From Candidatus Gastranaerophilales bacterium (GTDB taxonomy: Bacteria; Cyanobacteriota; Vampirovibrionia; Gastranaerophilales; Gastranaerophilaceae), in assembly GCA_944322895.1 (NCBI GenBank), contig CALUQL010000013.1:1-34650 (forward strand): 34,650 nucleotides of DNA. Direction: 5' to 3'. Within the stretch, counting starts at the first letter, position 1. Every line of letters begins with the position of its first letter. Positions 7,862-16,659 of this stretch are shown in pieces. Position numbers and translations under genes: made by a program. The notes under the pieces were generated by a model. It was not told where the DNA came from and ran no database searches. It saw only the letters and a program-made list of their open reading frames with translations.

Positions 7862-7981
7862 TAATTTGACAAAATTATTCTTCTAGATGCTTGCCATAAG
7901 TGTGTTGTATTGCCTCAAGTTGCCTTATAGTTAATAAATATGACTTGTTTAACTGTTTGTAAATTTTACTCGTGTGACTTT

Positions 7982-8872
7982 TTAGTATACGTAGTCTTGG
8001 TATAAACTTATTGAAATATTATTATTTTTTAGTTTATTTAATGCTCTTGCTTCTGTTTGTCTTATGCATTCTTTTGTTACACCATATATTTTACCGATTT
8101 CTTCCAATGTTTGTCTTTCATTGCCTCCAATGCCAAATCGCATTGTTATTACTTTTTGTTCTCTTTCTTTTAAATTCTTAAGTAATGACATAATATCTTT
8201 TTTTAGGGATTCACTTTCAATTTCTTTTGAAATTGAGCTTTTTTTATCCTCGATGATATCTATTAATTTAACTTCAGAGCCGTTTTGCATTTCGAAATCA
8301 CCTTCTAGTGATAAAGTTTTTTTATAAGCATTTAGGTAATTATTTATTTTATCTGATTCTGTATTCATTCTTTTTGCAACTTCATCAATGCTTATTTCTT
8401 TTTGACTTTCTTTTTCCATTTCTGATTTTATTTTTGAATATTTTGAAAGTGTTTCTTGAATATAAACAGGAATTTTTACGCTGTGTGATTGTTCTGATAT
8501 TGCTTTAAACATTGCCTGTTTAATCCACCAGCTTGCATATGTTGCAAATCTGTAGCCGAATTTCCAGTTAAACTTATCTATTGCAACCATAAGTCCGATG
8601 TTGCCTTCTTGTATTAGATCGGTCATTGGTAATTTGCTTGTATGAATTACTTTCCTTGCAATCATTACTACTAATTTCAGGTTCGCTTTTGTTAGCTTCT
8701 CTTTTGCTTCTTTTGAACCGTTTTGTATTTGTCTTGCAAGTTCTTGTTCTTCTTCAATTGTTAATGATTTATATTTAGAAATTTCCTTAACATAATTTAC
8801 CAAATTTGTTTCTGAAAAAAGATTTGTTGAAAAATTTTCTGAATCTAATGTTGATACACAATTTAATGCCAT
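7982..8872 (-). CDS. RNA polymerase sigma-70 family factor (SigA/RpoD-related)
   Basis: A 296-residue sigma factor. Region 1.2 is near residues 22-50, and region 2 is strongly conserved: ANLKLVVMIARKV, DLIQEGNIGLMVAIDKF, then RFATYASWWIKQAM, which contains the -10 recognition helix. Region 3 begins at SVKIPVYIQE. Region 4 holds MRFGIGGNERQTLEEIGKIYGVTKECIRQTEARALNKL, the -35 helix-turn-helix. Region 1.1 is absent and the protein is short for a primary sigma (usually 350 residues or more), so a group 2 factor, or a reduced primary sigma, is likely. ECIRQTEARAL replaces the more usual (R)ERIRQIEA(K/R)AL. AGGAG precedes the ATG with good spacing. A perfect palindrome lies about 60-80 bases upstream. 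Confidence 0.92.
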   Translation of the reverse strand: MALNCVSTLDSENFSTNLFSETNLVNYVKEISKYKSLTIEEEQELARQIQNGSKEAKEKLTKANLKLVVMIARKVIHTSKLPMTDLIQEGNIGLMVAIDKFNWKFGYRFATYASWWIKQAMFKAISEQSHSVKIPVYIQETLSKYSKIKSEMEKESQKEISIDEVAKRMNTESDKINNYLNAYKKTLSLEGDFEMQNGSEVKLIDIIEDKKSSISKEIESESLKKDIMSLLKNLKEREQKVITMRFGIGGNERQTLEEIGKIYGVTKECIRQTEARALNKLKNNNISISLYQDYVY

Positions 8873-9158
8873 ATTATTTTACTCCTGATTTTTTTAGTAA
8901 CACACACTTGCTTTTATAATTGCAGAACACATTTTGCCTATAATAGGCAAAGAACACTATTATTAATGCAAACGACACACTTTCAAATCGCATTAACTTT
9001 TTATCGTATATAATTTGTATATCTTTAATATATCACTTTGTAATTCTTATTTCAATCCATGTATGAAGACATGTTAAGCAAAATTTAAAAAACACCATTT
9101 TTTCTTAATATCTTGTAATATTTATACTTTAAACTGTCTTTTTAATTACAATCTAATT
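8873..9158. other. Divergent intergenic region between sigma gene and helicase
   Basis: 286 bases with no gene. The left part holds the palindrome at 8933-8951 and the ribosome-binding site of the sigma gene. The right part, before the helicase, is AT-rich with a weak -10-like TATACT at 9123-9128 and no Shine-Dalgarno sequence. I see no LexA-like box, though I would not detect a divergent one. Confidence 0.5.
8933..8951 (-). promoter_or_regulatory. Palindromic operator-like site upstream of the sigma gene
   Basis: TTTGCCTA and TAGGCAAA form perfect 8-base arms around a 3-base centre. Read on the minus strand the centre contains TATTAT, a possible -10 box for the sigma gene, so a bound protein could block or control that promoter. 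A stem-loop with a 3-base loop in the RNA is the alternative. Confidence 0.45.
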
Positions 9159-12100
9159 ATGTTATTAGAAGGCTCAGTAAATAGTAAAAGAACAGATTTC
9201 CTTGCTGAAAAGTATGTGGAATTAATCAAGCAGGGAAATAGTCCTGAGGATATTTTAGTTATTCTTTTAAATTCATATAAAAAAGCAAATTTTATAAATA
9301 AAGTTTGTGCCTTAAATCCTCAGTTAAGACAAGAAAAACATCAGGTATATACTTTTTGGGGGCTTTGCTATAATTCGATTAGTGATAATTGGGAATATAT
9401 TTCCAGTTTAATAAATAGGTCAGAAAGCACTTCAAAACCAAATTTATGTGGATTGGAAGTTTCTCAATTTATTTTTAAACAGAGTATAAAAGAGGCGGAT
9501 TTTTCAGATTATATATCTAAGGTTAATCTTCTTCATCAGCTTTTTAGAAGGTATTCTTTAATTGTTCAAAATGAACTTACTAATGATGAAATAAAAGAAC
9601 GTTCAGAATTGTTAAGAGAAAGTTTTTATATTGATGCCCAAAAGGCGATTGACGATTATAAATTCAAAACTATTAAATATACCAGTTTTGATTATTTAAG
9701 ACAGCTTGCTATATTGCCTTTTGTTTATAAGAATACTGATTACTTTAAGAAGATAAAATTTCTTTTGGTTGATGATGCAGATGAGTTTTCATTTGCATTT
9801 TGGTCTTTTGTTTATCATTTAGTTCCTCAATTAAATGAATATTATATTGCCTATGATCAAAACGGTTCATCAAGATGTGGATATTTATGTGCTTATAAAT
9901 CGGGTGTTATAGAATTTTCAAGAAAATATAAACCTGAAATTATTAGATTAAAAGATGATTGTATTTTGTCAAAAAAAGCTGAAGATTTCTTTATCAATAT
10001 TCAACAAGGTAAAAAGATAAAAATTGCTGATATAAAATACACTATTCAGCCAAAACGTTTGGATATGTTTGATGCTGCAATTTGTGAAATAAATAAACTC
10101 ATAAGAAAAGGGATAAAACTTTCTGATATTTCTGTAATTACCCCGGTTGTAGATGAAGTATTAATGCAATATTTTAAAGAACAAAAGTGTGGTATAAAAT
10201 TTCAGGTAATATCCGGTAGTGAAAAACTTGTTCAAAATAATATTGTTAAGTATATTCTAATATTACTGAAACTTATTAATGGTTTTAATGTACAAGTTTA
10301 TGAGTTAAAAAGTTTATTAATTAATCTTTTGAAAATACCATATCGTAAATGTATTGAAATTATTAGGGAATATTCTTCTTCTTCTGGATTAAAGGATTAT
10401 ACTTTTTCAGAAGATATAAATAATTACAGATATAAAAAATTGTGTTCTGTTATTGCTTCTGAATTAAAAAGTAATAATAGTATTTCCAATCAAATAAAAA
10501 TAATTTTTTCTAATATTATTCAAGAATTTGAAACAGAAGCAGATAAAGAAAAGTATGATTTTCTTCTGAAAGAAGCAGAAAATTTTGAAAAAGCATTCTC
10601 TGAAAGCGTATCTGATATTGCTAAAGAATTTATTTTACAAATAGAAAATAGTGTAATAAGTGAAAATCCTATAGATTCTTTTGCTTTGCCCAAAGATGCA
10701 ATTATAGTTTCAAGTCCTCAAAAAATAATTGACTTCTCTATAAGAACAAAGTATCAACTTTGGCTTGATGTATCTAATTGCGAATGGTTAAAACAAGATA
10801 CAGGTACTCTATATAATGCTTGGGTTTTAAGTAAAGATTGGCAGAAAAAAGAATATACATTGGAAGATAATATTTTATTAACAAGAGAAAAAACGGCAAG
10901 AATTGCCAGAAAACTAATTTTGTGTGCGCAAGAAAACATTATGTTTTTTGCAAGTATATATGATAATACAGGCAATGAAAATTTTGGCGGTTTGTCTGAT
11001 TTTCTTGAAATAAAAGAAGAAAAGAAACAAGAATTTAAGATAATTCCTAGGGATGATCAAAAAAAAGTTCTTGAATATAAAAAAGGGAAAATGGGTGTAA
11101 TGGCGGTTCCTGGTGCAGGAAAAACCACTATATTGTTAGCTTTAATCATAAAATTGTTAAATGAAAAAGTTGCTCCTGAAAATATATTTGTTTTGACATA
11201 TATGGAATCTGCGGCTAAGAACTTTAAAGAAAGAATAAAAGCTGCTGTTTCAGATGATTCTGATCTTCCTAATATATCGACTATTCATGGGCTTGCATTA
11301 AGAATAATAAAAGAAAATGCAAATTATAATAAAATAGGCTTAGATGAAAATTTTGAAATATGTGATGATACTTTAAAAGAAAGAATAATAAAGGAATTAC
11401 TTTATAAACTGAAAATTGATGATGAAAAATATGATAATTTTTTAAGATGTATATCTATAGTCAAATTATCTGCTTATAATGGCGAGCTATATTCAAAATA
11501 TAAAGATATTCAAGAGTTTTACAGGTTTTATGAAGAATACAATAAAATTCTCAAACAAAGTAATTTGCTCGATTATGATGATATGCTTTGTTATGCAGTT
11601 AAAATACTTGAAAATAATCCTGAGATATTAAATTATTATCAAAATATCTGTAAATACATAATCGAAGATGAGGCACAGGATTCAACTGAAATACAACAAA
11701 AATTAATTTCTTTATTGAATGGAAAATATAATAATTATGTTCGTTGTGGTGATATTAATCAGGCGATTACATCTACTTTTACAAATAGCGATTTGGAAAG
11801 TTTTAGAAATTTTATCGGAATAAATAATAAAGTAGAGATGGTATCTTCTCAAAGATGTGCAAAACCAATATATTCTTTTGCTAATTCTTTTATAAATGAA
11901 GTCTCTCAAAATGAAGAAACCAAAAATGCTTTTTATAATATTCAAATAAAAGGAACAGATAAAAATCCAAAAAATAATAAAAAACCTGAATATATATTGT
12001 TTCAAGAAGAAAAGGAAGAAAAAACTTTTATAATAAACAAGATAAAAGAAATTTATAATTTTGATTCTTCTGCATCAATTGCAGTTTTATTGAGGTTAAA

Positions 12101-12977
12101 TTCTCAAGTTAATGAATATAATGAATTATTATTGTCAAAAGGTATAAAAACTTCAATAAGATCTGATTGTTTAGCACAGAAAAATATATACAGACTTATA
12201 CATTCGGTTTTAAATGTTATTAATAATCCGGTAAGTAACATTAGTATATATGAGTTGGCTCAAGAATATAATAAAAGTAATATTTATGAATTTGGTGAAG
12301 ATACAATTAACTTTTTAAGAAATTTGCAAACACCATTTATGAAAATGAATCCTGATGAAATTAATGATGAAGGACTTTTACAGTTGTTTTGGGATATTGA
12401 TTATTGGCTTAATAATTCTTCTATCGAAACCGATATTTTGGTTTTAAATATAGGTCTATTTTATTCTAAAAATTCTGTTGATAAATCTAATTCATATATG
12501 ATTTCGGCAATGGTAAAAAGGATGTTCGCAGAAAACGAAAGCTTAGAAAGTATAATAAAAAAGCTGGAATATTCCGCTCAAAAATCTTTGAGTGCATATA
12601 GATTCTTTGAAAATGAACTTGTTGAGACGAATGATATTCCTATAGAAATAATGACAATGCATAAATCAAAAGGTGATGAATTTGATTATGTGTTTATTCC
12701 AGAACTAAATGAAGAAAATTATCCGACATCAATAAAAAATGTAAAACTCAAAAGCGGTGGGCATTTTGTTCAGATAATAAAAAATTCAATTGATAATAAA
12801 GGAATTAAAACTCCTGATGAACTAAAACTGGAACAAATTGAAGAAACACTAAGGCTTTTATATGTTGGATTTACTCGTGCAAAAAAAGAACTTTATTTGA
12901 CTAATTCATTAAATTATAAAAAAAGAAAGAATACTAAATCTGTTGAAATAATTAATAAAATATCACTTGAAACTTGA
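9159..12977 (+). CDS. UvrD/Rep-type SF1 helicase fused to a degenerate N-terminal helicase half
   Basis: A 1272-residue protein, about twice the size of a normal UvrD. The C-terminal half has every SF1A motif: Q-motif Gln634, Walker A AVPGAGKT (649-656), Ia VLTYMESAAKNF, Ib STIHGLALRI, Walker B IEDEAQD (835-841), III GDINQ (864-868), IV QR (898-899), V TMHKSKGDEF (1166-1175) and VI YVGFTRA (1235-1241). The N-terminal half (about 1-620) follows the same order in degraded form: GSVNSKRT at 5-12, ILVILLNSYKKANF at 32-45, YTFWGLC at 64-70, VDDADEF at 204-210 and DISVITPV at 323-330. ATPase residues are lost there. No nuclease domain follows motif VI. It should unwind DNA in repair or recombination. 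The ATG has no clear Shine-Dalgarno sequence. It appears to stand alone. Confidence 0.9.
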   Translation: MLLEGSVNSKRTDFLAEKYVELIKQGNSPEDILVILLNSYKKANFINKVCALNPQLRQEKHQVYTFWGLCYNSISDNWEYISSLINRSESTSKPNLCGLEVSQFIFKQSIKEADFSDYISKVNLLHQLFRRYSLIVQNELTNDEIKERSELLRESFYIDAQKAIDDYKFKTIKYTSFDYLRQLAILPFVYKNTDYFKKIKFLLVDDADEFSFAFWSFVYHLVPQLNEYYIAYDQNGSSRCGYLCAYKSGVIEFSRKYKPEIIRLKDDCILSKKAEDFFINIQQGKKIKIADIKYTIQPKRLDMFDAAICEINKLIRKGIKLSDISVITPVVDEVLMQYFKEQKCGIKFQVISGSEKLVQNNIVKYILILLKLINGFNVQVYELKSLLINLLKIPYRKCIEIIREYSSSSGLKDYTFSEDINNYRYKKLCSVIASELKSNNSISNQIKIIFSNIIQEFETEADKEKYDFLLKEAENFEKAFSESVSDIAKEFILQIENSVISENPIDSFALPKDAIIVSSPQKIIDFSIRTKYQLWLDVSNCEWLKQDTGTLYNAWVLSKDWQKKEYTLEDNILLTREKTARIARKLILCAQENIMFFASIYDNTGNENFGGLSDFLEIKEEKKQEFKIIPRDDQKKVLEYKKGKMGVMAVPGAGKTTILLALIIKLLNEKVAPENIFVLTYMESAAKNFKERIKAAVSDDSDLPNISTIHGLALRIIKENANYNKIGLDENFEICDDTLKERIIKELLYKLKIDDEKYDNFLRCISIVKLSAYNGELYSKYKDIQEFYRFYEEYNKILKQSNLLDYDDMLCYAVKILENNPEILNYYQNICKYIIEDEAQDSTEIQQKLISLLNGKYNNYVRCGDINQAITSTFTNSDLESFRNFIGINNKVEMVSSQRCAKPIYSFANSFINEVSQNEETKNAFYNIQIKGTDKNPKNNKKPEYILFQEEKEEKTFIINKIKEIYNFDSSASIAVLLRLNSQVNEYNELLLSKGIKTSIRSDCLAQKNIYRLIHSVLNVINNPVSNISIYELAQEYNKSNIYEFGEDTINFLRNLQTPFMKMNPDEINDEGLLQLFWDIDYWLNNSSIETDILVLNIGLFYSKNSVDKSNSYMISAMVKRMFAENESLESIIKKLEYSAQKSLSAYRFFENELVETNDIPIEIMTMHKSKGDEFDYVFIPELNEENYPTSIKNVKLKSGGHFVQIIKNSIDNKGIKTPDELKLEQIEETLRLLYVGFTRAKKELYLTNSLNYKKRKNTKSVEIINKISLET

Positions 12978-13032
12978 TAAAGTTTATATTAATAATATTT
13001 CATATACTAGTGTTTTTTTGGAAAACAAGTGC

Positions 13033-13038
13033 TATAAT
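13033..13038 (+). promoter_or_regulatory. Probable -10 box for the BlaI-like gene
   Basis: TATAAT is a perfect -10 hexamer, 83 bases before the ATG at 13121. No good -35 box is visible 16-18 bases upstream, only a T-rich run, so the promoter may rely on a regulator or on other contacts. Confidence 0.4.
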
Positions 13039-13120
13039 AGTAGTAATTAATCTTTTAAAAGATTATACGGGTTGTAGTAATTTAAAATATTTAAGATATA
13101 AAAATTAAAAGGATGGATTA

Positions 13121-13471
13121 ATGGCATTTACACACGGAACTCTTGAAAATGAGATATTGAATGCAGTTTGGACAATGGAAGAAAATGGTATTTCAACCAA
13201 AAATATCTCTGTTAGTGAAGTATTATCAGCAATAAATGATAACGGAAATATCAGAGCTTATACTACTGTTAAAACAGTTATGGATAGGCTTGTTGATAAA
13301 AATCTTTTAAGAAGACAAAAGAGCGGAAAAAAATTCTGTTATAAATCTGTTGAATCAAGAGAAAAAATGGCTGCAAGTGCTATATCTAAATTGGCAGGTC
13401 AATATTTCAATAATGATGTCCGTTCTTTAATGAAAGCACTTGAAAAGCAATGTCTGAGCATAAAAGCGTAG
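13121..13471 (+). CDS. BlaI/MecI-family winged-helix repressor
   Basis: A 116-residue DNA-binding protein. The N-terminal winged helix matches BlaI/MecI/CopY repressors: LENEILNAVWTMEENG, then ISVSEVLSAINDN, AYTTVKTVMDRLVDKNLLRRQKSGKKFCYKSV. The recognition helix is in AYTTVKTVMDRL. The C-terminal part (about 88-116) is helical and would provide dimerisation. Family members are dimers that repress cell-wall or metal-stress genes and are often relieved by a BlaR1 sensor protease. No BlaR1 or beta-lactamase gene is adjacent. The next gene overlaps by 22 bases and encodes an unknown protein, so the partner or target may be that gene. AAAGGA stands before the ATG. Confidence 0.85.
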   Translation: MAFTHGTLENEILNAVWTMEENGISTKNISVSEVLSAINDNGNIRAYTTVKTVMDRLVDKNLLRRQKSGKKFCYKSVESREKMAASAISKLAGQYFNNDVRSLMKALEKQCLSIKA

Positions 13472-13830
13472 ATTATTCAGAAATAAGAAAAAAAGTTTCA
13501 AGATTGTTCTTTGGAGTTTTAACTAAAAAACTTCCTGTTCGTGAAGCACTTGTTCGTTTTCCGAAAGATTGTGAAGATAAAACTCTTATTGCGAGCTGGC
13601 ATGCTTTATGTCATCTTGAAGCTGATGAAGATATCAGAAAAAGAAATTTAATGTATAAACAAGAACAAGATGAATACATTGAGTTTATTGCTTATACTTT
13701 GCAAAAAGGTGATGCTTTGCCTTCAAATATTATAAAATCTTATCTGCCTTATCATAATGAATCATTGATTCCTAATACAAATACTTTTAAAGGTATTATT
13801 AGTCAGTTAAAAAAATTTCTGTGCTGTTAA
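13450..13830 (+). CDS. Unknown protein co-transcribed with the BlaI-like repressor
   Basis: A 126-residue soluble protein that I do not recognise. It is mostly helical by composition. Notable parts are the N-terminal helix DYSEIRKKVSRLFFGVLTKKL, the segment TLIASWHALCHLEADEDIRKRN, which looks conserved and contains Cys and two His, and a C-terminus ending in Cys-Cys. There is no signal peptide or membrane segment. Its start lies inside the end of the BlaI-like gene (22-base overlap, different frame), which indicates translational coupling and a shared function or regulation. It ends 80 bases before the UPF0173 gene. A role as an effector or antagonist of the repressor would be guesswork. Confidence 0.65.
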   Translation: MSEHKSVDYSEIRKKVSRLFFGVLTKKLPVREALVRFPKDCEDKTLIASWHALCHLEADEDIRKRNLMYKQEQDEYIEFIAYTLQKGDALPSNIIKSYLPYHNESLIPNTNTFKGIISQLKKFLCC

Positions 13831-13910
13831 TAATTACAATAATTGCAATATTTAGAGTATTTCTTTAAACTTTCAAATTTGTTAAAATTTAAAAAAAAGA
13901 GGAGAATAGT

Positions 13911-14588
13911 ATGAGAAAACTGACTTATTTGGGACACAGTGCTTTCTTTATTGAAAAAGATTGGGATGGTATTCTTATTGATCCTTTTATAACCGGAAAT
14001 CCATCTGCCAATTTTGATTATAAAAAGAAACGAATTACTCATATTATTGTTACTCATGCGCATCTTGATCATTTAGGAGATGCAATTGCAATCTCAAAAA
14101 ATACAGGTGCAACAATTATAGCTGTATTTGAGCTTGCTAATTATTGTATAGAAAAAGGTGCAAAGGCAATTGGAGTTAATATAGGTGGGAAATTAAAATT
14201 TAATTGGGGTAGTGTTAAATTTCTTCCTGCTGTTCATTCAAGTTCCAATCCTGATTTGCCATATGGTGGTTTAGCTGCTAGTTTATTATTTGATATAGAT
14301 GGAACTACAATTTACCACGCAGGTGATACTGCCTTAATGCCTGATTTTTCATTAATAGGAGAATTGTATAATCCATATTATGCCCTGTTGCCTGTTGGCG
14401 GATATTATACAATGGATATGCAAGATGCTGCTATTGCTGCAAAAATGTTATATGCAATGGAGGTTATTCCAATGCATTATAATACATTCCCTAATATAAA
14501 GGTTGATATTCAAAAGTTTGTTGATATGTTAGAAGCGCAAGGGCAAAAATGCTTGCCTCTAAAGGCGAATGAATATGTTGAGTTATAA
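13911..14588 (+). CDS. UPF0173-type metal-dependent hydrolase (metallo-beta-lactamase fold)
   Basis: A 225-residue protein of the UPF0173/YtkL group. The N-terminus LTYLGHSAFFIE carries the typical G-H-S/A motif, and IDPFITGNP follows. The metal-binding H-x-H-x-D-H motif is THAHLDHLGDA at about residues 48-58. Later ligands are in LPAVHSSS, YHAGDTALMPDF and VIPMHYNTFP. The substrate is not known for most members. AGGAG is well placed before the ATG. The gene overlaps the DUF3326 gene by 20 bases and begins a three-gene unit that ends with a prepilin-like gene and a terminator. Confidence 0.9.
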   Translation: MRKLTYLGHSAFFIEKDWDGILIDPFITGNPSANFDYKKKRITHIIVTHAHLDHLGDAIAISKNTGATIIAVFELANYCIEKGAKAIGVNIGGKLKFNWGSVKFLPAVHSSSNPDLPYGGLAASLLFDIDGTTIYHAGDTALMPDFSLIGELYNPYYALLPVGGYYTMDMQDAAIAAKMLYAMEVIPMHYNTFPNIKVDIQKFVDMLEAQGQKCLPLKANEYVEL

Positions 14589-15561
14589 TAAAGAAAAGCC
14601 ATTAATTGCCTTTGTTGTTCCGACAGGAATTGGTGCAAGTATTGGCGGTTTCGCCGGTGATGCTTCTCTAGTTGCGAGGAATTTTGCTAAAGATTTTAAT
14701 GTTATAGTTAATCCTAATGTTGTTAATGCTGCTTGTTTTTCTGGGATTACCGATAATATGCTGTATGTTGAAGGTTGGACGCTGTCTCAATTTATGAAAG
14801 GGAATTTGGGCTTGATTCCTTCCGTAAATAATAAAGTTGGAGTAATCTTTGATAAGGGAATTTCCCAAGGTGTTATTAATGTACATATAAATACTATTAA
14901 TGCTGTTAAAACTGTTTATGGGGTCGATATAATAGGCTACGAAATAACAGAAGAACCTTGCAAAGTTGAATTCTATAATACAGAAAGCGGTATATCATCG
15001 GGAAGTGTTTTAGACAACAAAACACTTTTAAAAGCAGGTGAGAAATTATTAAAAAGAGGTGCTGAAACAATCGCCGTTGTATGTAAGTTTGAAGAGCCTC
15101 CTGAAGATAATTATCAAAATGGAGAAGGTGTAGATATTGTAGGTGGTGTGGAAGCTGTTATTTCTCATTATTTGACTCGTGAATTAAAAGTGCCGGTTGC
15201 ACATTCACCTGCATTTGAAGATATTACAATCTCAAAAGAAATTGTTGATCCAAAGGCTGCTGCAGAATATATAACTCCGACATTTCTGCCTTGTATTTTA
15301 ATAGGTTTAGGTAATGCACCGTTAATTTCATATAAAAAAGTGGAACATTATATAGGAGTAGAATCACTAAAAGCTTTGATTATGCCATATAATGCATTAG
15401 GTTCATCCATTGTCTTTGATGCGATTTCAAAAGGTGTAAATGTATATGCTGTAAAAGAAAATTCTTCTGTACTAAATATAACAAAAAATATTATAAATAA
15501 GGATGATATAATAGAAGTGAATACATATAAAGAATGTTTAAAAATGATAGAGGAACTATAG
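14569..15561 (+). CDS. DUF3326 family protein
   Basis: A 330-residue protein of a family that I know mainly from cyanobacteria and plants, with no established function. The N-terminal segment IAFVVPTGIGASIGGFAGDA (about 13-32) is the hallmark, followed by ARNFAKDFNVIVNPNVVNAACF and NMLYVEGWTLSQFM. Later parts include a Gly-rich GEGVDIVGGVEAVISHYLT and HSPAF. The pattern of P-T-G-I-G-A plus VNPNVVN suggests a Rossmann-like or PRTase-like sheet, but that is a guess. It overlaps the hydrolase gene by 20 bases, and an in-frame ATG at 14575 has better spacing to AAAGG and may be the true start. The next gene begins directly after its stop codon. Confidence 0.85.
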   Translation: MNMLSYNKEKPLIAFVVPTGIGASIGGFAGDASLVARNFAKDFNVIVNPNVVNAACFSGITDNMLYVEGWTLSQFMKGNLGLIPSVNNKVGVIFDKGISQGVINVHINTINAVKTVYGVDIIGYEITEEPCKVEFYNTESGISSGSVLDNKTLLKAGEKLLKRGAETIAVVCKFEEPPEDNYQNGEGVDIVGGVEAVISHYLTRELKVPVAHSPAFEDITISKEIVDPKAAAEYITPTFLPCILIGLGNAPLISYKKVEHYIGVESLKALIMPYNALGSSIVFDAISKGVNVYAVKENSSVLNITKNIINKDDIIEVNTYKECLKMIEEL

Positions 15562-16644
15562 ATGAGATATAAGTTTGGATTTACGTTAGCGGAAGTCTTA
15601 GTCGCAATAGCTGTAATTGGTGTAATTATGGCTCTTTCTGTAAACTCTATAAAGATAGTAAAATCTTCCTATACTTCATTAGCATATTTCGCTCATAAGA
15701 ATGTAGTGAATATGGTTGGGGTTCTTAATGCCGGTGATTCTCCATATGAAAATTTGAAAGATAATGATGGAAATTCATTACCTTCGTTAATAGCACAATG
15801 TAAAAACTCAAATGGTGCAATTGTTCAGGTTTTGAAGTCTGATAGAGAATATGCAAATGATTTTGGCACTCCTAATTGTTCTGAAAGAAATCTTTCAGAA
15901 CAGGAAAAGAAAAATCTTTTTTGCAAAAGTATGGTTGCTATCGCTAATACTGCAGGTAAAACCAGATGTGATACATTGTTTCAAACAAATCTTTCTTCGA
16001 ATAGTGGATCTACAGCTGCTTTTGAAGAGCCTTATATAACAAATTTAGATTATGATAATCCGACTTTTATTGCAACAAACGGGCAAAGGTATTATCTGTC
16101 AGAATGGACATATAATCCTGTTATATCAGATACCTATGGATATAGATTAATATCTATTGATTTGAATGGTAAGGCAAAACCCAATAAAACAGAAAGGGAT
16201 GGAATAACCCCTCCTCCAGATATAATAACTTTTATGGTGATGGATAATGGTTCTGTATACCCATTAGGTGTAGCAGCAACAAATATAAAGTTGAATACAG
16301 GTAGAGTTATACAATATCTGAACTCTAAAGTTAAAGGATATTACTATACATATGATCCAAATAGGACAACTAATGTTGCACCTGAATGCACCCAAGGAAC
16401 AAATGGAGAAAAAAGACAAACTTGTAATTATGCTATTGTATATTTGCAAAATAGTGCAGGTACATCGTTCTTTAATTATAGAGAGGCATATTGCTTGTCA
16501 TTGGGTGGAAAAGAAAATGCCTATGCTGGATATTGTAATGGTATTGCACCTAGCGAATATTGTCCGCCGTCTACAAACGATAAAGTTTTTGATTTATGTA
16601 CAATGACAAATATAAAACCGATGTTTAGATATAACTTTAATTAA
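15562..16644 (+). CDS. Prepilin-like protein with type IV N-terminal methylation motif
   Basis: A 360-residue protein with a class III signal: MRYKFG then FTLAEVLVAIAVIGVIMAL. Cleavage by prepilin peptidase is expected between Gly6 and Phe7, leaving Glu at position +5 of the mature protein. The hydrophobic helix (about 7-27) is followed by a large globular domain with many Cys residues, for example in NCSERN, LFCKSM, RCDTLF, APECTQ, RQTCNY and several near the C-terminus, so disulfides are likely. It is longer than major pilins and may be a minor pilin, a pseudopilin or an adhesin-like subunit. It starts directly after the DUF3326 stop codon, so it belongs to that operon, and a strong terminator follows. 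Confidence 0.85.
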   Translation: MRYKFGFTLAEVLVAIAVIGVIMALSVNSIKIVKSSYTSLAYFAHKNVVNMVGVLNAGDSPYENLKDNDGNSLPSLIAQCKNSNGAIVQVLKSDREYANDFGTPNCSERNLSEQEKKNLFCKSMVAIANTAGKTRCDTLFQTNLSSNSGSTAAFEEPYITNLDYDNPTFIATNGQRYYLSEWTYNPVISDTYGYRLISIDLNGKAKPNKTERDGITPPPDIITFMVMDNGSVYPLGVAATNIKLNTGRVIQYLNSKVKGYYYTYDPNRTTNVAPECTQGTNGEKRQTCNYAIVYLQNSAGTSFFNYREAYCLSLGGKENAYAGYCNGIAPSEYCPPSTNDKVFDLCTMTNIKPMFRYNFN

Positions 16645-16659
16645 TAAATATAGCAAAAT

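Noticed and set aside
13827-14072. Minus-strand reading frame opposite the UPF0173 start
   Set aside because: Antisense to a gene with clear catalytic motifs and with low-complexity translation. It is a shadow.
15562-16644. Major type IV pilin
   Set aside because: At 360 residues it is far longer than major pilins, and no other pilus assembly gene is next to it. The prepilin motif alone supports only a pilin-like call.
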